Shown here in pieces: positions 16,339-25,522 of a stretch of DNA of 64,000 bases. The stretch lies in NCBI RefSeq assembly GCF_039696035.1, contig NZ_CP155567.1, positions 3,343,001 through 3,407,000 of the forward strand, in the 5' to 3' direction. Position numbers and translations under genes: made by a program. Source of the stretch: Microbulbifer sp. SAOS-129_SWC (lineage in GTDB: Bacteria > Pseudomonadota > Gammaproteobacteria > Pseudomonadales > Cellvibrionaceae). A model generated the notes under the pieces. The model did no database searches. It was not told the origin of the DNA and saw only the letters and a program-made list of their open reading frames with translations. Positions within the stretch are counted from its first letter, which is position 1. Every line of letters starts with the position of its first letter.

Positions 16339-18330
16339 ATGAAGCAAGACTCTCCTGCAGAACCGGGCAAAGCCCACTTCGACCCACCGGTGTTCTACAC
16401 CTCCACAGCAGTGTTATTGCTGCTGGTCGCCTACGCCGTGTTTTTCCCCGAGGACGCCACCCAGCGCTTCAAGGCGCTGCAGGCCGGTATCGTCGACTAC
16501 ATGGGCTGGTACTACATCCTGATCGTGGCCATCCTGCTGATCACCGTGGTGCTGATCGCCCTGTCGCGCTTCGGCGATATCAAGCTCGGACCGGAACACG
16601 CCAAGCCGGATTACGGATTCTGGTCGTGGCTGGCAATGCTGTTCTCGGCCGGCATCGGTATCGGCCTGCTGTTTTTTGGCGTGGCGGAACCGGTCATGCA
16701 CTACCTGAACCCGCCGGACGCGGCGCCCGGCTCCGTCGAGGCCGCCCGCGACGCCATGGTGTTGAGCATTTTCCACTGGGGCTTCCATGTCTGGGCCATT
16801 TTTGCCGGTGTGGCGCTGATCCTCGGCTATTTCAGTTATCGCCACAACCTGCCGCTGACCCTGCGCTCGGCACTCTACCCGCTGATCGGTGAGCGCATCC
16901 ACGGACCGATCGGCAACGCCGTCGATGTCTTCGCCATCGTCAGTACCGTCTGCGGTACCGCCACCACTCTCGGCTTCGGTGTACTGCAGATGAACTCGGG
17001 CCTCAATCACCTGTTTGGTATTCCGGTGAGCAACGGCGTGCAGGTCATCCTGATTGTGGTCACCACCGCACTGGCAACGCTATCGGTGGTGGCGGGGCTG
17101 GATGCCGGGATCAAGCGCTTGTCGCAATTGAATATGGGGCTGGCGGCGATACTGATGTTCACTATCCTGGTGCTCGGCAGTACCGTCTATCTGCTGCAGG
17201 CTTTCGTGCAGAACTTCGGCAGCTACCTGGCGGTGATCGTCAATCGCACCTTCAACCTCTACGCCTATGCACCCACCGACTGGATCGGCGGCTGGACTAT
17301 CTTCTACTGGGGCTGGTGCCTGTCGTGGTCGCCGTTTGTGGGTATTTTTATCGCGCGTATTTCCCGCGGCCGTACCATTCGCGAATTTATTACCGGCACC
17401 CTGCTGATGCCGACCATGATCACCATTCTGTGGATGACGGTATTCGGCAATTCGGCGATTCACTTTATCCGCGAGGATGGTCTGCAATCGCTGGCAGATA
17501 TAATCCAGAAGGACCAGTCACTGGCCCTGTTCCAGTTCCTGGAACAGTTTCCGCTTTCCAACATACTGTCACTGCTGGCAATCGTGCTGGTGGTGATCTT
17601 TTTCGTCACCTCGGCGGATTCCGGGGCCATGGTGATGAACATGCTGTCCTCCCATGGCCGCGACGACACGCCGCTGTGGCAGCGCATTTTCTGGTCTGCC
17701 ATCGTCGGTATAGTCGCCATCGCACTGCTGCTGGCCGGCGGCCTGGCCTCACTGCAGACCGCCGCGATTACCAGCGCCCTGCCCTTTTCCATCATCCTGC
17801 TGGCGGCACTCTATGGCCTGGTCAAGGCACTGCGCACCGACAGCGCCAAACGCGATGCGCAGAGTGCCACGGTGGCACCGATCAGCGCGCGCAATCCGGT
17901 GTCGTGGGAACGGCGCTTGCGCAACCTCGTGCAGTTACCGTCACTGCAGGAAGTGCACGACTATATCGACGAGGTGGCACTACCGGCGATGCGGGATTTC
18001 GCCGCGCAGGGCAAACACAACAACCTGCAGGCGTATGTCCGCGATGGGGATAACCGCGCAGTACACCTGACCGTATCCCAGGGAGAGGAACTGGATTTCG
18101 TTTACAGTATCTACCCCAAGGCACACCTAAAACCCAACGCCGCCGATCCCGATGCCGAACTGGACGACACCCGTGACGATGGCTCACCGGATAAATATTT
18201 CCGCGCGGAAGTACACCTCAGCGAGGGCGGCCAGGACTACGACGTGATGGGCTGGACCCGCGACCAGTTGCTCACCGATATCCTCAGCCAGTACGAGCGC
18301 CATCTGCAGTTCCTGCACAGCCTGCGCTGA
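16339..18330 (+). CDS. BCCT-family transporter, copy 2, altered aromatic box
   Basis: A 663-residue paralogue of the preceding carrier with the same spacing through residue 330, so it arose by tandem duplication. It keeps the helices, the SADSGAM segment and the acidic C-terminal cytosolic domain, but differs at the binding site: Y155 becomes F (HWGFHVWAIF), W327 becomes C (YWGWCLSWSPFVG), and M106 of the glycine-rich stretch becomes I (GIGIG). These positions correspond to BetP Tyr197, Trp374 and Met150, all at or near the cation-pi cage. A changed substrate range, for example a smaller, sulfonium or carnitine-like compound, is plausible but unproven. The ATG at 16339 is used because it aligns with the start of copy 1. 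Confidence 0.92.
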   Translation: MKQDSPAEPGKAHFDPPVFYTSTAVLLLLVAYAVFFPEDATQRFKALQAGIVDYMGWYYILIVAILLITVVLIALSRFGDIKLGPEHAKPDYGFWSWLAMLFSAGIGIGLLFFGVAEPVMHYLNPPDAAPGSVEAARDAMVLSIFHWGFHVWAIFAGVALILGYFSYRHNLPLTLRSALYPLIGERIHGPIGNAVDVFAIVSTVCGTATTLGFGVLQMNSGLNHLFGIPVSNGVQVILIVVTTALATLSVVAGLDAGIKRLSQLNMGLAAILMFTILVLGSTVYLLQAFVQNFGSYLAVIVNRTFNLYAYAPTDWIGGWTIFYWGWCLSWSPFVGIFIARISRGRTIREFITGTLLMPTMITILWMTVFGNSAIHFIREDGLQSLADIIQKDQSLALFQFLEQFPLSNILSLLAIVLVVIFFVTSADSGAMVMNMLSSHGRDDTPLWQRIFWSAIVGIVAIALLLAGGLASLQTAAITSALPFSIILLAALYGLVKALRTDSAKRDAQSATVAPISARNPVSWERRLRNLVQLPSLQEVHDYIDEVALPAMRDFAAQGKHNNLQAYVRDGDNRAVHLTVSQGEELDFVYSIYPKAHLKPNAADPDAELDDTRDDGSPDKYFRAEVHLSEGGQDYDVMGWTRDQLLTDILSQYERHLQFLHSLR

Positions 18331-18382
18331 CAAATGGCGGCGCAGCGGGCATCATGCAGTAGTCAGAATGTTGGAGACTGCG

Positions 18383-18898
18383 ATGAACCCCCTGCGTACC
18401 GAACGCCTGGTCCTGCGTGAACTCACCGAAGCCGACGCGCCACTGATGCTGGCCGTCCTAAACGATCCGGACTTTATCCGCAACGTCGGCGACCGCGGCG
18501 TACACAGCGAGGACGACGCCCGCCGCTACATCGTCGACGGCCCCATGGCGATGTACCGCCAGTACAATTTCGGCATGTTCCGCGTGGCGCGGGAAGACGA
18601 CACCCCCATCGGCCTGTGCGGCCTGGTCAAGCGCGACGGTCTCGAGGATGTGGATATCGGCTTCGCCTTCCTGCCCGAGTTCCGCGGCCACGGTTACGCA
18701 CTGGAAGCCGCCAGCGCGGTGATGGCCTACGGTCGCGAGTCCATCGGACTCAAACGCATCGTTGCCATCGCGCTGCCGGACAATACTTCCTCACTGGAAT
18801 TGCTGGAAAAGCTCGGTATGAAAACCGAGCGCACCATCAAACTGCCCAGAAACGATGCCGAGCTGGTGTTGATGGCGTGGGAGTCCGGCGCGGCGTAA
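18383..18898 (+). CDS. GNAT-family N-acetyltransferase (RimJ/RimL-like)
   Basis: A 171-residue acetyltransferase. It begins LRTERLVLRELTEADAP, typical of the RimJ/RimL branch, and carries the acetyl-CoA pyrophosphate-binding loop in FRGHGYALEAASAVM, followed by NTSSLELLEKLGM. It would acetylate an amino group on a protein N terminus or small molecule. The ATG at 18383 is preferred over an in-frame ATG 15 bases upstream because GGAG lies 7 bases before it. It is separated from the BCCT pair by 52 bases and shows no obvious link to it. Confidence 0.86.
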   Translation: MNPLRTERLVLRELTEADAPLMLAVLNDPDFIRNVGDRGVHSEDDARRYIVDGPMAMYRQYNFGMFRVAREDDTPIGLCGLVKRDGLEDVDIGFAFLPEFRGHGYALEAASAVMAYGRESIGLKRIVAIALPDNTSSLELLEKLGMKTERTIKLPRNDAELVLMAWESGAA

Positions 18899-19087
18899 TC
18901 CACACCGCCACCGTTTCCCTGCAGGCGAATCTGGAAAGTGTCGTCGCTACCGCATTTGCCTGGTGTCTTCCACGCACAGCGCCCGGCGCCGTCACCATTA
19001 CCGGTCTCCGTGGCACATGGATCGGCGGCGGCAGATTGTACGGGGTAACACCCAATAAACTGTCTGTCATGGCCCGCCTTGCCTGCA

Positions 19088-19115
19088 TTGACAAGCCAAC
19101 ACACTGGACTAGGCT
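19088..19115 (+). promoter_or_regulatory. Candidate sigma70 promoter for the DUF1540 gene
   Basis: A consensus -35 hexamer TTGACA (19088-19093) is followed after 16 bases by TAGGCT (19110-19115), a weak -10. It lies 42 bases before the ATG of the DUF1540 gene in an otherwise empty 258-bp gap. Position and -35 match are good; the -10 match is partial. Confidence 0.45.
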
Positions 19116-19156
19116 CGAACGAGGACAATCCCTTCCCAGATCCAGTGAGGCCAGCC

Positions 19157-19450
19157 ATGATCATCGCTACCGACATGCCCGAAGTCGCCCAGTGTGCCGC
19201 TACCCAGTGCGCCTTTAACGCCAACACGGCCTGCCATGCCCGAGCCATCACCATCGGTTCACCCGACGCTCCGGACTGCGACACTTATTTCGGCAATTCC
19301 AGCCACACCCATAGTGGTCGCACCGCGGGTGTCGGCGCCTGCAAGATGGCGGACTGCAAGCACAACGACGACCTCGAGTGCGCCGCCGACAGTATCCAGG
19401 TGGGCCCCAATGGCGGTGGCTCCATCAACTGCCTGACCTATACGCACTAA
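19157..19450 (+). CDS. DUF1540 cysteine-rich protein (two repeats)
   Basis: A 97-residue protein made of two DUF1540-type units. Unit 1 (about 11-47) has Cys in CAATQC, then AC and DC. Unit 2 (about 60-95) has CKMADC, EC and NC. The eight cysteines at near-equal spacing suggest two metal-binding sites or disulfide knots. No signal peptide is visible. The ATG at 19157 is chosen because the domain begins immediately after it and the upstream frame overlaps the candidate promoter. The family is commoner in Gram-positive bacteria and its function is unknown. The gene has its own probable promoter and a strong terminator. Confidence 0.82.
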   Translation: MIIATDMPEVAQCAATQCAFNANTACHARAITIGSPDAPDCDTYFGNSSHTHSGRTAGVGACKMADCKHNDDLECAADSIQVGPNGGGSINCLTYTH

Positions 19451-19460
19451 CGCCGGAACA

Positions 19461-19503
19461 AAAAAAAGCGGGTGTGGCACCTGGCGCCACACCCGCTTTT
19501 TTT
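19461..19503. terminator. Bidirectional intrinsic terminator
   Basis: A strong stem (AGCGGGTGTGGC with GCCACACCCGCT) is flanked by an A7 tract on the left and a T7 tract on the right. It therefore terminates both the DUF1540 gene (plus) and the sugar transporter (minus), which converge here. Confidence 0.9.
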
Positions 19504-19518
19504 GTGCCACAAACCGGC

Positions 19519-20784
19519 TCAGGTTGTCCGGGCGCGGCAACCCTTCAGGCCGTAGAAAACGATATAGGCGTAGCACGCCACCGGCACCAGGAAGGAGATC
19601 TGCAGTCCGAGGTTGTCCGCCACTGCGCCCTGCAGCAGCGGTACCAGCGCCCCGCCGACAATCGCCAGACAAAGCAGGCCGGAGGCCTGGCCCGCCTGCT
19701 TGCCGAGGCCCTGCAGAGCCAGGCTGAAGATGGTCGGGAACATGATCGAGTTGAACAGACCCACCAGCAGAATGGCCCACATGGCCAGCGCGCCGGAACC
19801 GGCAATGGCTGTGAAGACCAGGAAAATGGCCGCCAGGCCGTTGAAGCCCAACACGGCGCCGGGGGAGACCGAGCGCATTACCACCGCGCCGATAAAGCGC
19901 CCCACCATGGCCCCGCCCCAGTAGAAGGCAATAAAGTGCGCGGCGCGCGATTCTTCCATGCCGGCGACACTGTCGAGACCGAGGAAATTGACCAGCAGGC
20001 TGCCAATGGACACCTCAGCACCCACGTAAACGAAGATGCCGATAGCACCCAGTACCAGATGTGACTGCGACCACAGCGATACGCTTTCGCCTTCGTTGTG
20101 GTCATCGCCAGCTACAGCGTTGAGTTCCGGTAGCTTCAGGCGGCTGAACACCACCGCCAGCACCGCCAGCACCGCGGCCAGCATCAGATAGGGAACCTGC
20201 ACTGACTGCGCCTGCGCCTGTGGATCCATCGCCTCCATACCCTTGGCCGCGGCGGCCAGGATCAGTACCCCACCGAAGAACGGCGCCACCGTGGTGCCGA
20301 GGGAGTTGAACGCCTGGGTCATGGTCAGCCGGCTGGACGCCGTGTTCGGGTCACCCAGCGCCGCCACATAGGGGTTTGCGGAGACCTGCAATAGGGTGAT
20401 ACCGGAGGCCAGCACGAACAGCGCCGCGAGGAACAGCGGGTAGGCCTGATAGCCAGCCGCCGGATAGAACAGCAGGCAGCCGACTGCAGCCACCGCCAGG
20501 CCACCGACGATACCGCGCTGGAAACCGATGCGCTTGACCAGCGCCCCGGCGGGCAGTGAAACGGTGAAGTAGGCACCGAAGAAACAGAACTGAATCAGCA
20601 TCGCCTGGGTGTAGTTCAGGTCGAAGACTGCCTTCAGGTGTGGAATCAGGATATCGTTGAGGCAGGTCAGGAAGCCCCACATGAAAAACAGAACGGTCAG
20701 CGCCGTCAGCGCAAACCGGTAGTCGCCAGCAGATTTGCCAACAGAGGCCTGCGCCTCACCCATGGTCACTTGACCCCCGGCCAT
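19519..20784 (-). CDS. gluP: Glucose/galactose-type MFS sugar transporter (FucP/GluP family)
   Basis: A 421-residue major facilitator protein with about 12 helices. [19 protein letters not shown] in helix 1 is the family signature of FucP/GluP sugar:H+ symporters, and [38 protein letters not shown] is the characteristic helix 4-5 segment. It should import glucose or galactose, or a related hexose, across the inner membrane. The ATG at 20784 has a GAGGTGA ribosome-binding site. The gene is monocistronic, with a dyad upstream at 20855-20871. Distinguishing glucose/galactose from fucose or N-acetylglucosamine specificity is not possible from sequence alone. Confidence 0.87.
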   Translation of the reverse strand: MAGGQVTMGEAQASVGKSAGDYRFALTALTVLFFMWGFLTCLNDILIPHLKAVFDLNYTQAMLIQFCFFGAYFTVSLPAGALVKRIGFQRGIVGGLAVAAVGCLLFYPAAGYQAYPLFLAALFVLASGITLLQVSANPYVAALGDPNTASSRLTMTQAFNSLGTTVAPFFGGVLILAAAAKGMEAMDPQAQAQSVQVPYLMLAAVLAVLAVVFSRLKLPELNAVAGDDHNEGESVSLWSQSHLVLGAIGIFVYVGAEVSIGSLLVNFLGLDSVAGMEESRAAHFIAFYWGGAMVGRFIGAVVMRSVSPGAVLGFNGLAAIFLVFTAIAGSGALAMWAILLVGLFNSIMFPTIFSLALQGLGKQAGQASGLLCLAIVGGALVPLLQGAVADNLGLQISFLVPVACYAYIVFYGLKGCRARTT

Positions 20785-20854
20785 AAATCACCTCATCTCT
20801 TTCATTATTGTTGCTGCATCATCGCGTTTGTCGGCGGCCGGTCACCCGGCAGCT

Positions 20855-20871
20855 CCGTGAGACTATCACGG
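20855..20871. promoter_or_regulatory. Candidate operator upstream of the sugar transporter
   Basis: CCGTGA and TCACGG form a perfect 17-bp dyad with a 5-base centre, about 70 bases upstream of the transporter start. The location suits a sugar-responsive repressor, but no regulator gene is adjacent. Confidence 0.3.
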
Positions 20872-20970
20872 TGCCAACGCTACAGGGGATTGCCAGTTAG
20901 TCCGCCCGCGTCCCACTTTAGGCCTGCTCAAGCTGGCACTACTCTGGGCCGGGCGAACCGAAGGAAGGGA

Positions 20971-21969
20971 TCAGCTGACTGTTTCGCCGTGGGCCTGCTT
21001 GTCGGCATGGTAAGACGAGCGCACCAGCGGACCACAGGCAGCGTGCTTGAAGCCAATCTGCTCGGCGTAGCGGCGGTACTCCTCGAACTCGTCGGGGTGC
21101 ACATAGCGCTGCACCGGCAGGTGTTCTTTGCTCGGCTGGAGGTACTGGCCAATGGTGAGCATGTCGATGTCATGCGCACGCATATCGTCGAGCACCTGGA
21201 AGATCTCTTCCTTCTCCTCACCCAAACCGACCATCAGACCGGACTTGGTCATCACGTCCGGGCGGCGCTTCTTGTATTCCTGCAGCAGCTTCAGCGACCA
21301 CTTGTAGTTGGCGCCGGGGCGCGACTCGCGGTACAGGCGCGGCACGGTTTCCAGGTTGTGGTTGAACACATCCGGCGCCTCGGCCTCGAGAACATCCAGC
21401 GCCACATCCATACGACCGCGGAAATCCGGGGTCAGGATCTCCACCTGCAGGTTGGGCGAGTGCTCGCGGGCGATACGGATACAGTCGGCGAAGTGCTGGG
21501 CACCGCCGTCGCGCAGGTCGTCGCGGTCCACCGAGGTAATCACCACATAGCGCAGGCCCATGGCGGCGATCGCTTCCGCCAGGTGTTGGGGCTCTTCCGG
21601 ATCCAGCGGGTTGGGCTTGCCGTGGCCCACGTCGCAGAAGGGGCAGCGGCGGGTGCAGATCTCGCCCATGATCATGAAAGTGGCGGTGCCGCCGCTGAAG
21701 CACTCCCCCAGATTGGGACAACTGGCTTCTTCGCAGACGGTGGACAGCTTCTGCGAGCGCAGAATGCTTTTGATACGGTCCACTTCCTTGGAGGCGGGCA
21801 CCTTGACGCGAATCCAGTCCGGCTTGCGCAGCAGGTTATCGCTGGCGATCACTTTGACCGGAATACGCTCTACCTTGTCGGCATCGCGCAGCTTTTCCCC
21901 CTGCTGCAGGCGGCGGGTGCGTTTTACCGGTACCAGATCGGGCTTGTCCGTAGTGGAATTATCAGCCAT
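20971..21969 (-). CDS. lipA: Lipoyl synthase
   Basis: A 332-residue radical-SAM enzyme that inserts two sulfurs into protein-bound octanoate to form lipoate. The auxiliary cluster cysteines appear in [12 protein letters not shown], and the radical-SAM cluster motif CxxxCxxC is in [17 protein letters not shown] is the typical C-terminal Ser-containing motif that ligates the auxiliary cluster. The start is MADNSTTD at 21969; the longer frame enters lipB, whose stop overlaps by 8 bases. It ends the ybeD-lipB-lipA unit. Confidence 0.97.
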   Translation of the reverse strand: MADNSTTDKPDLVPVKRTRRLQQGEKLRDADKVERIPVKVIASDNLLRKPDWIRVKVPASKEVDRIKSILRSQKLSTVCEEASCPNLGECFSGGTATFMIMGEICTRRCPFCDVGHGKPNPLDPEEPQHLAEAIAAMGLRYVVITSVDRDDLRDGGAQHFADCIRIAREHSPNLQVEILTPDFRGRMDVALDVLEAEAPDVFNHNLETVPRLYRESRPGANYKWSLKLLQEYKKRRPDVMTKSGLMVGLGEEKEEIFQVLDDMRAHDIDMLTIGQYLQPSKEHLPVQRYVHPDEFEEYRRYAEQIGFKHAACGPLVRSSYHADKQAHGETVS

Positions 21970-22717
21970 TGCTCGTTTCCTGCTCCTGTTGGTCCGCGCC
22001 GGGAGTCGCCTCCCCGCCGGCGGCGCGCGCACGCGCAAAAATTTGTTCGTCTACCGGCTGCCAGTCGGCCTCCGGCAGTGCCAGCGCGCGCAGCAATGCA
22101 CGCACAAAGAGATCAGCCACGGCATTCCAGCCCGGCGCCGGCTGGATCAGCTCGGCCATCTGCACCATCTGCATACCCGCGTAGCCGCAGGGATTGATGC
22201 GCAGGAAGGGCGCCAGATCCATATCGATATTGATGGCGATGCCGTGGAAGCTGCAGCCGCGACGCACCCGCAGCCCCACCGAGGCGATCTTGTTGCCGGT
22301 GCGAGGCCCCTCGGTCAGGTAGACCCCCGGCGCATCGACACGCGGCGCCGCGGCGATGCCGTATTCCGCCAGCATGTCCGCGGTGGCATTTTCCAGTGCA
22401 CTGACCAGGTCGCGCACGCCCACCTTGGCACGCCGCAGATCCAGTAGCGGGTAGACCACCAGCTGGCCGGGGCCGTGATAGGTCACCTGACCGCCGCGGT
22501 CCACCTGCACCACGGGGATATCGCCGGTATTCAGCAGGTGTTCGGCCTTGCCGGCCTGGCCCTGGGTAAACACCGGTTCGTGTTCCACGCACCAGATCTG
22601 GTCGGTGCTATCGCCGTCACGGGTGTCGGTATAGTGGGCCATGGCGCGCCACACGGACTCGTAGTCACGGCGGCCCAGATTACAGACGAGGGTGTGCGAA
22701 TCTGCAGTCATGGTCAC
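21962..22717 (-). CDS. lipB: Octanoyl-ACP:protein octanoyltransferase
   Basis: A 251-residue enzyme that transfers octanoate from ACP to lipoyl domains, supplying the substrate for LipA. Signature segments are [24 protein letters not shown] and the catalytic Cys-Lys region ([19 protein letters not shown]...[14 protein letters not shown]). The GTG at 22717 overlaps the ybeD stop as GTGA; an ATG at 22711 is an alternative start. The last 35 residues are a hydrophilic tail rich in Glu and Gln beyond the usual family end. Confidence 0.96.
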   Translation of the reverse strand: MTMTADSHTLVCNLGRRDYESVWRAMAHYTDTRDGDSTDQIWCVEHEPVFTQGQAGKAEHLLNTGDIPVVQVDRGGQVTYHGPGQLVVYPLLDLRRAKVGVRDLVSALENATADMLAEYGIAAAPRVDAPGVYLTEGPRTGNKIASVGLRVRRGCSFHGIAINIDMDLAPFLRINPCGYAGMQMVQMAELIQPAPGWNAVADLFVRALLRALALPEADWQPVDEQIFARARAAGGEATPGADQQEQETSNG

Positions 22718-22995
22718 AGCACCATATGTACGGCCGGATGGGCCTTGAGTTCCTCGAACAGGCTCTGCAGCTGCGGTTCGCCGGTGGCGAGGATGAAGAA
22801 AGTCATCGAGGTGAATTTACCGTTGCGGCTCTCGCGCAGTGCAATGCGCTCCTCATCCAGCCCCGGGGCGTGGCGGCGCATCACCTCGAGCACGAACTCG
22901 TGTACGGCGTCATCGGACTCCCGCACGACCTTGACCATATAGTCTTCGCAGGGAAACTCGATTTTGGGGGGCTGCTGATTGGGATCTTGACTCAT
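22714..22995 (-). CDS. ybeD: DUF493/YbeD family regulatory protein
   Basis: A 93-residue ACT-like small protein with [13 protein letters not shown] near the N terminus and [15 protein letters not shown] in the middle, as in E. coli YbeD. It sits in its conserved place between dacA and lipB and is coupled to lipB by a 4-base overlap. The exact role is unknown. Confidence 0.93.
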   Translation of the reverse strand: MSQDPNQQPPKIEFPCEDYMVKVVRESDDAVHEFVLEVMRRHAPGLDEERIALRESRNGKFTSMTFFILATGEPQLQSLFEELKAHPAVHMVL

Positions 22996-23115
22996 ACCGC
23001 TCTCCGGGGCCGCACAGACAGAAATGGACAGATACCGGGCGCGGCCGGGCGGCGATTATACAGCGGTGAACGATTAGTGGACAGGGACCTGGCCGGTGCC
23101 TGTGTGTAGCGGCCA

Positions 23116-23146
23116 CAAAAAAGGGCGATCCGGATGGATCGCCCTC
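23116..23146 (-). terminator. Intrinsic terminator after dacA
   Basis: Read on the minus strand, AGGGCGATCC and GGATCGCCCT form a 10-bp stem with a 4-base loop followed by a T tract (A tract at 23116-23122 on the plus strand). It separates dacA from ybeD-lipB-lipA, which are therefore probably a distinct unit. Confidence 0.88.
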
Positions 23147-23165
23147 TCGACGTAACGGGATTCGG

Positions 23166-24317
23166 TCAGCTGAAGAAGCCCATGACAAAACGCTTGATCG
23201 CGTCCCACATGCGTTTGAAGAAGCCGGCCCGGTCCACATCCTCGGCAGCCACCGCCTTGACATCGGCGACTGTTTTGCCATCCAGGGTCACAACCACCTT
23301 GCCCAGCTGCTGACCTTTTTTGATCGGCGCTTCGATTTCGCCGTCGATGATCAGGTCCGCCTTGATGCTTTCCTCACCGCCGCGGGGAATGGTGACGTAG
23401 ACGTCTTTATCCACAGCAATGCCCACTTCCGGCGCCTTGCCACCCCAGACGCGCTCGGTCTGCAGCACGTCATTGCTACCGTATACCTTGTGCGTCTGGT
23501 AGTAGCGGAAGCCATAGGACAGCAGCTTCTGCGATTCGGAGGCGCGCTTCTCGTCGCTGGCAGTACCCACCACCACGGAGATCAGGCGCATACCGCGTTT
23601 GACCGCCGAGGATACCAGGCAGTAGCCGGCCGCTTCGGTGTGACCGGTCTTGATGCCATCCACAGACGGGTCGCGCCACAGCAGGCGGTTGCGGTTGGGC
23701 TGGTTGATACCGGCGTAGCTGAAGTACTTCTCGGAGTAGATGTTGTAGTGCTCCGGGTGGTCGCGGATCAGCGCGCGGGACAGAATCGCCAGATCGCGGG
23801 CGGTGGTCTCGTGACCTGGCGCCGGCCAGCCGGTGGCGTTGACGAAGTGGGTGTTCTTCATGCCGAGGCGCTCGGCCTCCTGGTTCATGACCTCGGCAAA
23901 GACCTCCTCGCTGCCGGAGATGTACTGCGCCAGGGCGATGCTGGCATCGTTGCCGGACTGCACCACCATGCCGCGCAGCAGGTCGATCACCGGGACTTTG
24001 TCGCCCACTTTCACGAACATCTTGGAGCCACCCATCTTCCAGGCTTTCTTGGAGATCGGCACCAGGTCATTCTCTTTGATCGCGCCCTTTTTCAACTCTT
24101 CGGCCACGATATAGCTGGTCATGATCTTGGTCAGACTGGCGGGCGGGATTTTTTTGTCGGCATTGTGCTGCACCAGTATCTGGCCGGTATGCGCGTCCAT
24201 CAGGACATAGGCGGTGGCGGCCAGTTGCGGCGGCGACGGGATCAGGGGTTTGTCTGCGGCCTGGGCCAGGCCGGCACTGAGCAACAGGAGAAAGCAGGCT
24301 GTAAGGCGTTTGATCAT
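23166..24317 (-). CDS. dacA: D-alanyl-D-alanine carboxypeptidase (PBP5/6 type)
   Basis: A 383-residue penicillin-binding protein that trims the terminal D-Ala of peptidoglycan stem peptides. It has a signal peptide (1-20), the nucleophile motif SLTK (S61, K64), SGN (in VVQSGNDASIALAQ) and KTG (in SVDGIKTGHTEAAGYC). A C-terminal beta domain follows, ending in an amphipathic helix (FFKRMWDAIKRFVMGFF) that anchors the protein to the inner-membrane surface. Length is normal for PBP5/6. Confidence 0.96.
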   Translation of the reverse strand: MIKRLTACFLLLLSAGLAQAADKPLIPSPPQLAATAYVLMDAHTGQILVQHNADKKIPPASLTKIMTSYIVAEELKKGAIKENDLVPISKKAWKMGGSKMFVKVGDKVPVIDLLRGMVVQSGNDASIALAQYISGSEEVFAEVMNQEAERLGMKNTHFVNATGWPAPGHETTARDLAILSRALIRDHPEHYNIYSEKYFSYAGINQPNRNRLLWRDPSVDGIKTGHTEAAGYCLVSSAVKRGMRLISVVVGTASDEKRASESQKLLSYGFRYYQTHKVYGSNDVLQTERVWGGKAPEVGIAVDKDVYVTIPRGGEESIKADLIIDGEIEAPIKKGQQLGKVVVTLDGKTVADVKAVAAEDVDRAGFFKRMWDAIKRFVMGFFS

Positions 24318-24439
24318 GGGTTTGTGTCTCTTATTCCTCGTGTTCGTTGAAATCCCGATGCTGAATCCATTCAGTGCGCACCGCCGCGGCGTTACGCTTG
24401 CGCTACGGGCGCGCCCGTGGCGTCCAGTTCGGGGCCGAC

Positions 24440-25297
24440 TCAGTCGTAGACGACCTGCGGCTGGCCCAGATGTTTTTGCTGTACCGATTCGCGCAGCGTT
24501 ACCAGCACGCGCTGCTGCGAGATTGGCCCGATCCTGACCCGGTAAAGTGTTTTGCCGCCGCGCTCTACCGGGCTGACCGATACAGGATAGTCGAGCTCCG
24601 CAGCCACCTTGCCGCGTACCTGCTTCGCCTTGCTGGCGCTACTGAAGGCACCCACCTGCAGATAGGTATTGGCGGGCAGCTTGAAACTGGCGTCCTGTTG
24701 CAGCGCCTGCCGCGCACTTGCATCTTTTTCCACCGCCAGAGTCTGTCCGGCAGTTGGCAGGGTATCCGGATCCAGCGCCACCACTTCCACCTGTGCTGTG
24801 CCCTTGTCCAGATAACCCAGCTTTTGTGCCGCAGTGTAACTCAGGTCGATGATACGGCCAGCCACAAAGGGGCCGCGATCATTGACCCGCACGATAACAC
24901 TGCGGCCGTTTTCCAGATTGGTAACCTTGGCGTAGCTGGGCAGGGGCAGAGTTTTGTGCGCCGCGGACATGGCGTACATATTGTATACCTCGCCGTTGGC
25001 CGTGCGCTTGCCGTGAAACTTGGTGCCATACCAAGACGCGCGCCCGCGCGCTCGATAGCCCTTGGCACCGGTGCGCACATGATAGGTGACCCCGCCGACC
25101 ACATAGGGAGATTTGTTGCCCGCGACACCGACCGGTTCCCGCACCGGGGTGGGCTCGGGGGTCGCGAGCATATCCACCGGCACCGGCGGACCACCATCTT
25201 TGACCGGTTGTGGCGCCGGCTTGTTCGGCTGGGTACTGCAAGCCGCCAGAAAAACGACCGCCAGCACCACCGCGCGGCGCGCATTGCACAGAAACAT
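24440..25297 (-). CDS. rlpA: Septal-ring lytic transglycosylase RlpA
   Basis: A 285-residue lipoprotein (lipobox LAAC, Cys at about 20) with a proline-rich linker, an RlpA double-psi beta-barrel domain (GRASWYGTKFHGKRTANGE through VRVNDRGPFVAGRIIDLSYTAAQKLG) and a C-terminal SPOR domain (about 205-280) that binds denuded glycan strands at the septum. In Pseudomonas, RlpA cleaves denuded peptidoglycan. It lies between mltB and dacA as is usual. Confidence 0.95.
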   Translation of the reverse strand: MFLCNARRAVVLAVVFLAACSTQPNKPAPQPVKDGGPPVPVDMLATPEPTPVREPVGVAGNKSPYVVGGVTYHVRTGAKGYRARGRASWYGTKFHGKRTANGEVYNMYAMSAAHKTLPLPSYAKVTNLENGRSVIVRVNDRGPFVAGRIIDLSYTAAQKLGYLDKGTAQVEVVALDPDTLPTAGQTLAVEKDASARQALQQDASFKLPANTYLQVGAFSSASKAKQVRGKVAAELDYPVSVSPVERGGKTLYRVRIGPISQQRVLVTLRESVQQKHLGQPQVVYD

Positions 25298-25522
25298 ATT
25301 TCCCCCCGGCGCGCCCCACAGGTTATTGCGCCCCCAAACCGTTGTTATACGAAAACCGATTATTCAGTGGCGCCAACCGGCACCAAGTCCGCCGCGTAAC
25401 CGGTTATCCGGGCTGCGGTAAAAACACACTCAGGCTGGACGCCCGTCTGCCGATAGGCTGTGCGAACAACCCGATGTTAAGTCTGTTCGATAACCGGGCA
25501 ATCAAAAGGTTCCGCGCGCCGC

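Noticed and set aside
24405..24418. 14-bp GC palindrome between rlpA and dacA
   Set aside because: Real as sequence, but short GC palindromes are frequent at this base composition and there is no T tract or conserved partner.
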